DNA of 64,000 nucleotides from Flagellimonas nanhaiensis (GTDB lineage Bacteria; Bacteroidota; Bacteroidia; Flavobacteriales; Flavobacteriaceae). The stretch covers positions 338,145 to 402,144 of the forward strand of contig NZ_QTJX01000003.1 in NCBI RefSeq assembly GCF_003382275.1, written 5' to 3'. Under the pieces are notes generated by a model. That model was not told the origin of the DNA. It saw only the letters and a list, made by a program, of their open reading frames with translations, and did not search any database. Positions 53,703 to 61,683 of this stretch are shown one piece after another. Each line of letters opens with the position of its first letter. The first letter of the stretch is position 1. A program made the translations under genes and the position numbers.

Positions 53703-55724
53703 ATGAGTAAGGCATCAATAACAATAAGTACAATTCATGTAAGATTTTTCAAGGGATTAAAAGATGTGAAAGTTGATTTCATCGATCAAGACGCTACCAT
53801 AAGGGGCTGCAACGGTTCCGGAAAAACAACATTGTTCGACGCTTTTACCTGGTCATTGTTTGGTTCAGACTCCCAAGGCAATTCAGATTCAAAGTTCAAC
53901 ATCAAGACACTTGACAAGGACAACAATGTGATCCCGCGCGTTGACCATTCAGTGGAGCTAACCCTTGGAGTGGATGGAAAAGAGGTTGTCATCAAGAGAA
54001 TCTTAAAGGAAAAATGGGTAAAGGTTCGCGGATCGCTCGAGCCGACCTTTCAGGGCAATAAAAGCGAATTCTTTTGGAACGATGTTCCAAAGACCAGCAG
54101 AGAGTTCCAAGATAAGGTAAATGGTATAATCGACGAGTCTATATTCAAATTGCTCTCAAACCCACTTGGGTTCAACCAACTCCATTGGGAAAAGCAAAGG
54201 AACATCCTTATCACCATCGCCGGTGAGGTAAGTGATTCTGAACTGGCCACTGGAAATGATTCCTTCACCAAGTTACTGTCCAAATTGTCCGATAAGTCAT
54301 TAGGGGAATATAAAAAGGAACTTGCCGCCAAGAGAAAGAAATTGAAGGATGCCATTGCCGATATTCCAGCTCGAATTGATGAAGTGGGCCAAGGTAAGCC
54401 GGAGCAAAGGGACTTTGACTCATTAAAACAGGAATTAGGGAAACAGGAGGTTTCATTGAATATGGTCCAATCCCAGATAGATGACCTGAACAAAGCTGCA
54501 GAATCGGTAGAGACCGAAAAGAAAAAGATAAGGGACAAAATATTTGAGCTGACTACTTCAACCGGGAGAACCAAACTGGAACTAAAGCAGTTGCTCGAGC
54601 AAAACCAATTGGACCCCTATAAAAGGGAAAAAGAGATACAATCAGATCTTTCCATCAAAGAATCGGAGCATACCAATCTATTGACCCAAAAGAACGATCT
54701 GTCATATAGTCTGGATAGGTCTGAGTCCAAAATAAGGGAGTTGGATGCAGAACTAGTGAAGCTAAGGGAGGAATTCAATGCTGAATCAAAAAAGAAACTT
54801 GTATTCGGCGATGATTTCAAGTGCCCTACATGCCATAGGCCTTTGGAAGAAGAAGATGTGGAAAAGCAAAAAAAGGATATGCAGTCCGATTTCAACGAGG
54901 ACAAGGCCAAGAGTCTCGAGATACTGAACAAAAAAGGGCTCCAATTAAAGGAAAGGTTGGAAGATGAAAAGGAAATTTCCAAAAATCTTCAAGACAAAAT
55001 CAATGAAAAGGTTTTGAATCTTAAAGATTGTGATAAAGAGATAAAGTCACTTAAAGTCCTTCTGGAGGAGGAAAAATCCAAACCAAAGGCAGACCAGCAA
55101 TCCATTGAGTCCCAGCTTCAGGACAAACTTGATTTTAATAAGGATTATCAGGCCTGTTTAAAGGAAATCAAAGAACTCGAAGTTAAGCTTGAAAATTTCA
55201 AGGCCCCGGACAACCAAGAGTTGATCAAAAAGAAAAATGAACTTTCCGAGAAAATTGACGGTCTGAAAACACAATTGCGTGAAGAGCAATCGATAATCGA
55301 TGCGGATAAGCGCATAAAAGAGCTTTCTGAAAGTGAAAGCTCCTATGCACAGCAGATTGCAGATGTTGAGAAAGAGGAGTTTGTTGCACAAGAGTTTACG
55401 GTTGCCAAGGTATCTGCACTTGAGAGTAGGGTAAATAAACTTTTTGGCGATGGAATAAAATGGAAGTTGTTTACCAAACAAATAAATGGGGCCGAGGTTC
55501 CCACATGTCAATTGACGTATAACGGTGTTCCTTGGCCTGATTTGAATACAGCATCACAGATAAACACTGGGATAGAGGTGATCAATGTATTGAGCGCGCA
55601 CTATGGTATCAATTTCCCTATTTGGGTCGATGGAAGGGAATCGGTCACGAACCTTCAGGAAACTGAATCACAGGTAATCAATCTTGTGGTCAGCGAAGAA
55701 CACAAAACCTTAACAGTAGTATGA
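53703..55724 (+). CDS. Rad50/SbcC-like phage ATPase with zinc hook
   Basis: A 673-residue SMC-type ATPase. Walker A is GCNGSGKT (residues 35-42). Two long coiled coils (about 210-370 and 390-600) flank a zinc-hook motif CPTC (residues 374-377). The C-terminal lobe has FPIWVDGRESVTNL where canonical Rad50 has its Walker B/D-loop, so the catalytic Glu position is unusual. The frame is open from 53625, but the ATG at 53703 gives the family start (ITISTIHVRFFKGLKDV). It is the first gene of the rightward operon. No Mre11/SbcD partner is adjacent. Confidence 0.85.
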   Translation: MSKASITISTIHVRFFKGLKDVKVDFIDQDATIRGCNGSGKTTLFDAFTWSLFGSDSQGNSDSKFNIKTLDKDNNVIPRVDHSVELTLGVDGKEVVIKRILKEKWVKVRGSLEPTFQGNKSEFFWNDVPKTSREFQDKVNGIIDESIFKLLSNPLGFNQLHWEKQRNILITIAGEVSDSELATGNDSFTKLLSKLSDKSLGEYKKELAAKRKKLKDAIADIPARIDEVGQGKPEQRDFDSLKQELGKQEVSLNMVQSQIDDLNKAAESVETEKKKIRDKIFELTTSTGRTKLELKQLLEQNQLDPYKREKEIQSDLSIKESEHTNLLTQKNDLSYSLDRSESKIRELDAELVKLREEFNAESKKKLVFGDDFKCPTCHRPLEEEDVEKQKKDMQSDFNEDKAKSLEILNKKGLQLKERLEDEKEISKNLQDKINEKVLNLKDCDKEIKSLKVLLEEEKSKPKADQQSIESQLQDKLDFNKDYQACLKEIKELEVKLENFKAPDNQELIKKKNELSEKIDGLKTQLREEQSIIDADKRIKELSESESSYAQQIADVEKEEFVAQEFTVAKVSALESRVNKLFGDGIKWKLFTKQINGAEVPTCQLTYNGVPWPDLNTASQINTGIEVINVLSAHYGINFPIWVDGRESVTNLQETESQVINLVVSEEHKTLTVV

Positions 55725-55843
55725 TGAAAGATTTTTTGATAGTGGCGATTTGGCTGATAGGGGTTTCTGCATTTATAGTAGCTGTTCTTATGTGGCTTGT
55801 CTGGAGAGGCAGGAACAAGGACGATGATAAATGGTTTGATTGA
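55721..55843 (+). CDS. Small single-pass membrane protein (40 residues)
   Basis: ATG at 55721 overlaps the ATPase stop by 4 bases (ATGATGA). The product is one hydrophobic helix (FLIVAIWLIGVSAFIVAVLM) followed by a basic then acidic tail. The start/stop overlap on both sides supports a real coupled gene. Function unknown. Confidence 0.5.
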   Translation: MMKDFLIVAIWLIGVSAFIVAVLMWLVWRGRNKDDDKWFD

Positions 55844-56004
55844 TGCCGATTCTTAAAAAATATGCATGGTTACCAATTGTGGTGCATACATGGAGGCCAT
55901 GTGGTTCTAGAGCATTGATATGGTTACAGGAATACTACGAAATGACAAACATAGAAAGGAAATATTGCCTTCGTTTAGGAAGGTTCTCAAAAGAGCTTAG
56001 ATAA
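55843..56004 (+). CDS. Small basic protein (53 residues), unknown
   Basis: ATG at 55843 overlaps the previous TGA by one base (TGATG). The product is basic with several aromatic residues (WLPIVVHTWRPCGSRALIWL) and two cysteines. No family recognised. Supported mainly by the tight overlaps in the chain of small genes here. Confidence 0.42.
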   Translation: MPILKKYAWLPIVVHTWRPCGSRALIWLQEYYEMTNIERKYCLRLGRFSKELR

Positions 56005-56072
56005 TGGACGAGACCTATCAAGACGAATGGAATTACCAAGATACAGGTTATAACGATAACGATTTTAAATAA
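56004..56072 (+). CDS. Very short acidic ORF (22 residues) before recT
   Basis: ATG at 56004 overlaps the previous TAA by one base; 22 codons rich in Asp, Asn, Tyr and Trp end 5 bases before recT. It may be a translated coupling element rather than a functional peptide. Confidence 0.28.
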   Translation: MDETYQDEWNYQDTGYNDNDFK

Positions 56073-56077
56073 AAACT

Positions 56078-57148
56078 ATGAGCACAGAGAGTAAGACCAC
56101 TACCAAAGTGGCCAAGAAAGAGGGTAATGCTATTGCCAAGACAAACCCAGCGGAAAGATTTACCAATACGGTAATCAAGCAATTTGGAGCATCGGCACCC
56201 GGGGAAATCAAAGTTTCCGATTTCCAAAAAAAGTTAATACAGAACTATTTCATAAAGATGGACTCTGTATTAAAAGATGCTGAAACAAAAAGACTCAGTA
56301 AGTCAGAACAATATAGGGATGCTCTTGAGTTCAAATGGGAAAATGTAAACATGCAAAAGCTCGCAATCGATGTTGTTGCTTTCTCAAGTATTGGATTAGA
56401 TCCATTACAGCCCAACCACATAAATCTTATTTGCTACAAAAATTCCCGTACCAACAAATTTGATGTCGGTTTTATAATTGGTTACAACGGAATTGAACTG
56501 AAGGCTAGAAAATATGGACTTGATGTACCAGATAACATAGTCATTGAACTTGTCTACGAAACCGATGTATTCAAAGCAATTAAAAAAGATGCTAATAACC
56601 CTATTGAAAAGTACACATTTGAGATTACAGATGAGTTTGATAGAGGTGAATTGAAGGGAGGTTTCTACTATCAAGTCTTTAATGATGACCAAACCAAGAA
56701 CAAATTGGTCATGTTAAGTAAGAAAGACATCGAAAAACGCAAGCCAAAATACGCAAGCACTGAATTCTGGGGGGGTGAAAAGCCAGTTTATAAGAACAAC
56801 AAAAAAACCTCTGAAACCGAAAAAGTTGATGGGTGGTATAATGAAATGGCCTATAAAACCATAAAGAGAGCTGCTTGGAACGATGTGGTAATTGACAGTG
56901 AGAAAATCGATGACAACTACCATAGAATGGCCCAAAATGATATGGATAGGGTTGCAGGTGAAGTCCAAAATGAGATTGACAACAATGCCAATGCAACAGT
57001 CATTGATATTGACTCTGAAGAGATTACGGACCAACCTAAATTGACTGAACCCCAACCACAGAAAAAAGTCGAGGAAGTGGTAGATAAGGAAACTGGTGAA
57101 GTGAAAGATGATAGCCCTGAACCTGGCAAACAAAAGCCATTGTTTTAG
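56078..57148 (+). CDS. recT: RecT-family single-strand annealing protein
   Basis: A 356-residue phage recombinase. The RecT core spans about residues 30-280, with FSSIGLDPLQPNHINLICY, FIIGYNGIELKARKYG and GWYNEMAYKTIKRAAW. An acidic, probably disordered tail ends in KQKPLF. RecT proteins coat single-stranded DNA and anneal complementary strands, normally paired with a 5'-3' exonuclease. No RecE, YqaJ or lambda-exo homologue is visible, but an MBL-fold hydrolase lies two small genes downstream. Confidence 0.9.
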   Translation: MSTESKTTTKVAKKEGNAIAKTNPAERFTNTVIKQFGASAPGEIKVSDFQKKLIQNYFIKMDSVLKDAETKRLSKSEQYRDALEFKWENVNMQKLAIDVVAFSSIGLDPLQPNHINLICYKNSRTNKFDVGFIIGYNGIELKARKYGLDVPDNIVIELVYETDVFKAIKKDANNPIEKYTFEITDEFDRGELKGGFYYQVFNDDQTKNKLVMLSKKDIEKRKPKYASTEFWGGEKPVYKNNKKTSETEKVDGWYNEMAYKTIKRAAWNDVVIDSEKIDDNYHRMAQNDMDRVAGEVQNEIDNNANATVIDIDSEEITDQPKLTEPQPQKKVEEVVDKETGEVKDDSPEPGKQKPLF

Positions 57149-57279
57149 TGCACTACTACCCTGACATATGTAAATGTAAAAAAGTAAAAAAACTGGGTAC
57201 CGGTTGGACCATCTGTAGAAAGCATGGATGGATGATTGAAAGACCCAAACCGGTTCAACTCAAACTTGAATTTTTATAA
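57148..57279 (+). CDS. Small zinc-finger-like protein (43 residues)
   Basis: GTG at 57148 overlaps the recT stop by one base. The product has Cys-x-Cys (ICKCKK) and, 12 residues later, Cys-x-x-His (ICRKHG), spacing that could bind zinc. It ends 2 bases before the next gene. Function unknown. Confidence 0.45.
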   Translation: MHYYPDICKCKKVKKLGTGWTICRKHGWMIERPKPVQLKLEFL

Positions 57280-57281
57280 AT

Positions 57282-57503
57282 ATGGCAAAGTCGTTTTTAC
57301 AATTTGTTGAAATAAAGGACACTGGAAAGACTAAGGTCTGGGAGGTCAATAATACATCAAATATTATTCTTGGTAGAATTGGTTGGTACTCCCCATGGAG
57401 AAAATATGTCTTTATGCCAAATGAATCCACAATATGGGATTTTAAATGTCTCAGCGAGGTCAAAAGCTTCATGTTCAATGAAATGCAAAAGCGCAAGAAA
57501 TGA
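57282..57503 (+). CDS. Phage hypothetical protein (73 residues)
   Basis: A small beta-rich protein (FVEIKDTGKTKVWEVNNTSN, then GRIGWYSPWRKYVFMPNEST). No family recognised; the WRKYVF and IWDF aromatic segments suggest a compact fold. It overlaps the next gene by 4 bases (ATGA). Confidence 0.6.
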   Translation: MAKSFLQFVEIKDTGKTKVWEVNNTSNIILGRIGWYSPWRKYVFMPNESTIWDFKCLSEVKSFMFNEMQKRKK

Positions 57504-58243
57504 GACTAAAGGTATTTTCCAGTTCCTCTAAAGGCAACGCATACGCACTCATTGATAGTAAAGGTAATAGTTTACTTCTTGAGTGTGGCGTGCCTGTGGT
57601 TGAGATAAAAAAGTTCCTTGATTTCAATCTTGAGGGAATACAGGGGTGTTTACTTTCACATTTGCACGGGGATCATTCCAAGTATCATAAACAGTATTTG
57701 GACTCTGGAATTCATGTGGCCATGGGTATTGAAACAGCAACAGGCCTTGGCATCGAAAACCATCATCGGGTGAAGATTATTGAAGCCAATAGAAAGTACA
57801 CCTCTATGTTAAATGAGTTTACGGTAATTCCAGTGAACATGGTCCATGACACGCCCTGTTTTGGTTTTGTCATAAAGCATGAGGAGATGGGAAACCTGGT
57901 ATTTATAACCGACTCTTATTACAGTCCTTTCAAGTTTTCAAATATCACCCATTGGTTGGTAGAAGCGAACTACAGCGAGGGGATAATAGACTCGGAAGGT
58001 TACGGCACCACAAATTCACTGGTCCGCAACCGTGTTCTGGAAAGTCATATGTCGATTGAGAACCTTGTTAAATTGTTCAGGGCCAATGATATGTCAAAGA
58101 CCAAAAATATTGTGCTCACACATCTATCAGACACAAATTCCAATGAAAAGGAATTTATAAAAATTATCCAACGATCAACCGGCAAGATGGTCCATGTGGC
58201 ATCGCCAGGACTCGTATTAGATATAAGTATCAATCCATTTTAA
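57500..58243 (+). CDS. MBL-fold metallo-hydrolase, candidate recombination nuclease
   Basis: A 247-residue metallo-beta-lactamase-fold protein with the metal motif HLHGDHSK (about residues 53-60), a later histidine in MVHDTP, Asp in FITDSYY and a C-terminal LTHLSD. It is about the size of phage MBL proteins encoded beside RecT in other phages, where a nuclease role has been suspected. With RecT and an SbcC-like ATPase but no classical exonuclease in this operon, it is the best nuclease candidate, by inference. Confidence 0.8.
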   Translation: MRLKVFSSSSKGNAYALIDSKGNSLLLECGVPVVEIKKFLDFNLEGIQGCLLSHLHGDHSKYHKQYLDSGIHVAMGIETATGLGIENHHRVKIIEANRKYTSMLNEFTVIPVNMVHDTPCFGFVIKHEEMGNLVFITDSYYSPFKFSNITHWLVEANYSEGIIDSEGYGTTNSLVRNRVLESHMSIENLVKLFRANDMSKTKNIVLTHLSDTNSNEKEFIKIIQRSTGKMVHVASPGLVLDISINPF

Positions 58244-58252
58244 TCAAAACCT

Positions 58253-58558
58253 ATGGGAGAAGGAAACAAATTATTGGCAAGTGATATCATCCAGGCAGAT
58301 GATGCCTTTATTTCCGAGGTGGCCAAAAAGGTACAAAAGGTGCTTCAACCCGAGACCAAAGAAGGCGAAAGAAAATATACCATTAAGGAAATAGCCAAGC
58401 TTGGTAAGAGGAAACCACAGACCGTTAGAAAGCATATCAACAATTGGTTGAACAATTATGATGGAAGCCAGCTCAAAGCTGAAAAAGAGAGAAACGGTAA
58501 GCTCTGGTACGCCAAGAAAAAGGATGTAGAAGAGTATTTGAAAATTAAACTACCATAA
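58253..58558 (+). CDS. Helix-turn-helix DNA-binding protein, excisionase-like
   Basis: A 101-residue protein with an N-terminal helical region and a C-terminal winged-helix/MerR-Xis-type motif (YTIKEIAKLGKRKPQTVRKH), then a wing KLWYAKKKDVEEYL. The same fold serves phage excisionases and replication-origin binding proteins; which applies here cannot be told. It sits between the recombination and replication genes. Confidence 0.65.
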   Translation: MGEGNKLLASDIIQADDAFISEVAKKVQKVLQPETKEGERKYTIKEIAKLGKRKPQTVRKHINNWLNNYDGSQLKAEKERNGKLWYAKKKDVEEYLKIKLP

Positions 58559-58575
58559 AATTAAAACAAAGGAAT

Positions 58576-58824
58576 ATGAAACAACAATTTTATTTCTCGA
58601 TGAAGGATTTGGGAAACCTTTCCCGAGAGTTATTGGAAAAGGGGTATTCACAGCTCCCGGATGTCTGTCCAGAAGGTGAAATGGCCGAGGACAAGATAAT
58701 CATTGATGCACAAAACAAAAACTTTTGGTACTGCGACAACCAGAATTTTGAACCGCACATCAGGATAGTGGCCAACACCCACCAACAGACCATCGAACAT
58801 TTAAAGGACAGATCAAAACTTTAA
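58576..58824 (+). CDS. Phage hypothetical protein (82 residues)
   Basis: A mixed alpha/beta protein of unknown family with two cysteines (DVCPEG and FWYCDN). It lies 17 bases after the HTH gene and 2 bases before the DUF3127 gene, so it is part of the same operon. Confidence 0.55.
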   Translation: MKQQFYFSMKDLGNLSRELLEKGYSQLPDVCPEGEMAEDKIIIDAQNKNFWYCDNQNFEPHIRIVANTHQQTIEHLKDRSKL

Positions 58825-58826
58825 GT

Positions 58827-59090
58827 ATGGAAATTTCAGGAAACTTAATTGAAATACAAGAAACCAAGGAATACGGACAGAACGGGTTCAGGAAGAGAAG
58901 GTGCGTGTTAAGGACCGATGATCAATACCCCCAAGAGATACCGGTTGATTTTGTCCAGGACAAGGTTGATGTCCTTGATGGTTTCTCTTTGGACGACAAG
59001 GTAACGGCAAGCATTAATATCCGTGGAAATGAGTACAACGGGAAACATTATGTGGAGCTTCAGGGATGGAAAATGGTAAAAAATCAATGA
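58827..59090 (+). CDS. DUF3127 OB-fold protein, possible ssDNA-binding protein
   Basis: An 87-residue protein matching the DUF3127 pattern: MEISGNLIEIQETKEYG, RRCVLRTDDQYPQEIPVDF, VDVLDGFSLDDKVTASINIRG, ending in a LQGWKM strand. The five-strand OB layout and frequent presence beside phage recombination genes suggest single-stranded DNA binding, but this is not established for the family. Confidence 0.75.
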   Translation: MEISGNLIEIQETKEYGQNGFRKRRCVLRTDDQYPQEIPVDFVQDKVDVLDGFSLDDKVTASINIRGNEYNGKHYVELQGWKMVKNQ

Positions 59091-59121
59091 TAGTATAACT
59101 TTAATACAATAACAGACATGG

Positions 59122-59361
59122 ATGGCGTCACAGATCTACATTGCCGAGTTAAGGCTTCAAGAAAAATTGTTGACAGATTACCTGGGAAGCGGGGAAAGGC
59201 TTTCCGTGCTACAAATTGCAAAGCTGTCCCGAGAAATACTGAGACTTCGGTCCGAGATTAATTTCTATGAAAAATTAAGGGCCGGACACCTAGATATAAA
59301 CAGTAAAAACATTAAAAAGGAAAAATTTTTTGTTAAAAATATTATATTAAGTACAATATAG
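59122..59361 (+). CDS. Phage hypothetical helical protein (79 residues)
   Basis: A helical protein (AELRLQEKLLTDYLGSGERL, then LRSEINFYEKL) with a lysine-rich end. No family recognised. It is the last gene before a regulatory gap containing a promoter and terminator. Confidence 0.5.
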   Translation: MASQIYIAELRLQEKLLTDYLGSGERLSVLQIAKLSREILRLRSEINFYEKLRAGHLDINSKNIKKEKFFVKNIILSTI

Positions 59362-59371
59362 TATAATTAAT

Positions 59372-59390
59372 TGTTACATTTGGTGTAACA
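59372..59390 (+). promoter_or_regulatory. Internal prophage promoter element overlapped by a palindrome
   Basis: A perfect -7 box TACATTTG (59375-59382) lies inside the perfect inverted repeat TGTTACA (59372-59378) / TGTAACA (59384-59390), spacer 5 bases. No clear TTG is found at -33. This suggests a regulated start for the downstream half of the operon. Confidence 0.45.
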
Positions 59391-59402
59391 CTAAAGTCTC
59401 AC

Positions 59403-59471
59403 ATGAAAAAAATTAAACATATAACCCCTCTAGAATCTCCAAAAGCAAGTGAGGCTGCTACGGAATTTTAG
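59403..59471 (+). CDS. Mini-ORF (22 residues) inside a terminator hairpin
   Basis: ATG at 59403 opens MKKIKHITPLESPKASEAAT followed by Glu-Phe and TAG at 59469-59471. Codons 7-10 form the left arm of an intrinsic hairpin and the stop codon begins the right arm. The mini-ORF may act as a translated control element rather than as a functional peptide. Confidence 0.35.
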   Translation: MKKIKHITPLESPKASEAATEF

Positions 59472-59485
59472 AGGGGTTTGTCTTT
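59423..59485 (+). terminator. Intrinsic terminator within the prophage operon
   Basis: AACCCCTCTA (59423-59432) pairs perfectly with TAGAGGGGTT (59469-59478) across a 36-base loop and is followed by TGTCTTTT. It lies before the gene at 59493. Confidence 0.6.
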
Positions 59486-59492
59486 TATAATT

Positions 59493-59795
59493 ATGAGCAA
59501 AAAAAGAGTACTGGCGCCTTCGCCACACAAAATAAGTCAAGAGACATTGGACAAGCTCAAGACATTCGAGCCGGTCCAGTTCAGACAATACAAGGAACTG
59601 GTCAATACCGGCCAGATAAGACCTGTATCAAAGTACGTGGACAAAGAAACCGGTGAGCACAAAACAACCAAGATCAAGCTCACCAAACCTGTCCAGGTGT
59701 ACTATGACAACGAAAACAAGAATTTCCTGTACCTGAACCCCTTCTACAAAACCATTAGGCTCTGTGGGGAGTGGGCAAATGAGGAAGATGTATGA
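59493..59795 (+). CDS. Phage hypothetical protein (100 residues)
   Basis: A basic protein from the ATG at 59493; an in-frame TTG at 59478 falls inside the terminator. Segments LDKLKTFEPVQFRQYKELVN and KLTKPVQVYYDNENKNFLYL suggest alpha/beta structure. No family recognised. It overlaps the next gene by 4 bases. Confidence 0.55.
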   Translation: MSKKRVLAPSPHKISQETLDKLKTFEPVQFRQYKELVNTGQIRPVSKYVDKETGEHKTTKIKLTKPVQVYYDNENKNFLYLNPFYKTIRLCGEWANEEDV

Positions 59796-60202
59796 CTGTT
59801 GAATTTAACATAGAGAATCTTCCTGGTTTCAAATATTACCAAGAAATAAGGGAAGTTTATAAAGAGGTATTGCCTCATATAAAAGTCTATGGAGGTATCT
59901 CACCTTATTTCTATCCTTGGGTTCTTACCCCAATTGAGTACTACGTTTGGGTACACATTAGGGCAAACAATTTAAACCTATATCCCCAAGTACCCTGTGG
60001 TAAATATTTTATTGATTTTGCAAACCCAAAACTAAGACTAGCGATAGAGGTAGATGGTAAAGACTATCATTCTGAAGAAAAGGACAGGGATAAAACTGAA
60101 TTCTTGATTAAGGAAGGATACCGCCTGATAAGATTCACTGGCACTCAAACTTGGAGAAGAGATTTTGGTGAAATATTTAATCAATCATTAAAAGGCTATT
60201 AA
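59792..60202 (+). CDS. DUF559/Vsr-like PD-(D/E)XK nuclease-family protein
   Basis: A 136-residue protein whose second half has the DUF559/very-short-patch-repair-like core: KYFIDFANPKLRLAIEVDGK (Asp then Glu of the PD-(D/E)XK site), YHSEEKDRDKTEFLIKEGYR and a final LIRFTGTQTW strand. Such proteins are predicted endonucleases; here it may process DNA in replication or recombination. It overlaps the preceding gene by 4 bases (ATGA). Confidence 0.75.
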   Translation: MTVEFNIENLPGFKYYQEIREVYKEVLPHIKVYGGISPYFYPWVLTPIEYYVWVHIRANNLNLYPQVPCGKYFIDFANPKLRLAIEVDGKDYHSEEKDRDKTEFLIKEGYRLIRFTGTQTWRRDFGEIFNQSLKGY

Positions 60203-60217
60203 ACATAAAATATTAAC

Positions 60218-61072
60218 ATGAACAAACCACCATCATTTCAATTTTATGCTCAAGATTTTTTGACGGGGGTCATGTATTTAACTAATGAAGAGCGTGGAAT
60301 TTACATCACAATGTTAGCGAAACAATGGTCTGACGGTAAAATACCCAAAAAAAGGCTTGGGTTTTTAGTGGGTTGTGATTGGGATGAGCTATCAGAAGAG
60401 CTAAAAAATAAATTTGAAGATAAAGGGGAATACCTTGTAAACAATAGGCTTGAAAGAGAAAGGGATAAAAAGGAAAAGTTTTTGAACAAACAACGCGAAA
60501 ATGGAAAAAAAGGTGGTAGACCGTTAAAAAATAGCACATCGGAAAAACCCAAACGAAACCCAAACAAAAGCCTTTCATCTTCATCTTCATCTTCTATTAA
60601 TAGTATAAACGCAAATGAACAGTTTGATTTTTTTTGGGACACTTACGATAAAAAAGTTGATAAGAAAAAATGCCTCAAGCAGTGGGGCAAACTAACTGTG
60701 GATGAAATCAAAAGAATATTGGACTCGGTTGAACATTACGTAAAACAAAACCCAAACAGAAAGTACAGAAAAAACCCACTTACCTATCTAAACGGAAAGA
60801 ATTGGGAGGATGAGATTGATTTTGGTGCCGTAAACTGGGACGTTTTGTTAGATGCTTTCAATGAATTGACTGGAAAAAAAGTACCGTCGATATCCATAGA
60901 GGCAAAAAACAACATCAACGTCTTGCTGAAAACGGGATACAGTAAGGATGATTTTTGGAACGCTATAAACCATTGTTTTAATGATGCCTGGCATAAGAAA
61001 AATCCGCATGTACTGACGCTGGAATACATTAGTAGACAGGACAACATGGAAAAATATTTCAATAAAAAATGA
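60218..61072 (+). CDS. DUF1376 phage replication protein
   Basis: A 284-residue protein with an N-terminal DUF1376 domain (about 1-95: FQFYAQDFLTGVMYLTNEER, then YITMLAKQWSDGKIP), a basic linker containing seven serines, and a C-terminal helical domain (about 130-284). DUF1376 proteins resemble DnaD/replication initiators and occur upstream of phage helicase genes, as here. The serine run is encoded by three TCATCT units (60575-60592) plus TCT, so unit loss or gain would keep the frame. Confidence 0.78.
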   Translation: MNKPPSFQFYAQDFLTGVMYLTNEERGIYITMLAKQWSDGKIPKKRLGFLVGCDWDELSEELKNKFEDKGEYLVNNRLERERDKKEKFLNKQRENGKKGGRPLKNSTSEKPKRNPNKSLSSSSSSSINSINANEQFDFFWDTYDKKVDKKKCLKQWGKLTVDEIKRILDSVEHYVKQNPNRKYRKNPLTYLNGKNWEDEIDFGAVNWDVLLDAFNELTGKKVPSISIEAKNNINVLLKTGYSKDDFWNAINHCFNDAWHKKNPHVLTLEYISRQDNMEKYFNKK

Positions 61073-61683
61073 TGACACTAAAGCAATCCATACAAAGACT
61101 GAAATGGAGGTTTTCCGAGAAAAAACCCTTCGCGGCCAATGAGAACGATTTTGAAGCATTGAACACGATAATAGATTTCTGCGCCTCTATCCAGAAAAAA
61201 AACTATCAAGAACAAGAGTTGTTCGCAAAACTGTACATAGCCTACTACTCAAATCTTCTCAAATTTTATGATTGCACCGTTTTTGATTCAATGCCAAAAA
61301 AACATATTGACGGAATCCTGAGCAAACCTCTTTTCCTGTTGATAGAAGAGCTTAAGGAGCAATTGAACCTTTCGGAAAAATACCTTCCCATAGAGCTCTC
61401 AGGCAAGGGACCGCTTGACCATATCCATATTGCACATATCAAGGCAGCCTATAACAGGCTGGGTTATTCGGATGAGGATATTGACATCAAGGTAAAGAAA
61501 ATTGTTGATGATAGAAAAAAATCCAACAAAGACTTAGCCCAGCTTTTGGAGGAGCATGAAGAACTTAGGAATTTATTGTTGACAAATACTGAGGTGTGGA
61601 ACCACCAAAAGGTTGCTGATAGTGTTGAGACGATGATCAATGGAAGTATAAACGATTATTTGATATCAAAAGTACCGGCATAA
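61069..61683 (+). CDS. Phage protein of unknown function (204 residues)
   Basis: A mainly helical protein; no family recognised. It overlaps the DUF1376 gene by 4 bases and the ATPase gene by one base (TAATG), so it is translationally coupled to both replication genes. A helicase loader or primase-associated role is possible but rests only on position. Confidence 0.6.
   Translation: MMTLKQSIQRLKWRFSEKKPFAANENDFEALNTIIDFCASIQKKNYQEQELFAKLYIAYYSNLLKFYDCTVFDSMPKKHIDGILSKPLFLLIEELKEQLNLSEKYLPIELSGKGPLDHIHIAHIKAAYNRLGYSDEDIDIKVKKIVDDRKKSNKDLAQLLEEHEELRNLLLTNTEVWNHQKVADSVETMINGSINDYLISKVPA

Noticed and set aside
54050..54574. Minus-strand 174-codon open frame
   Set aside because: Antisense of the coiled-coil coding region of the SbcC-like ATPase; Ser/Leu-rich product typical of such shadows.
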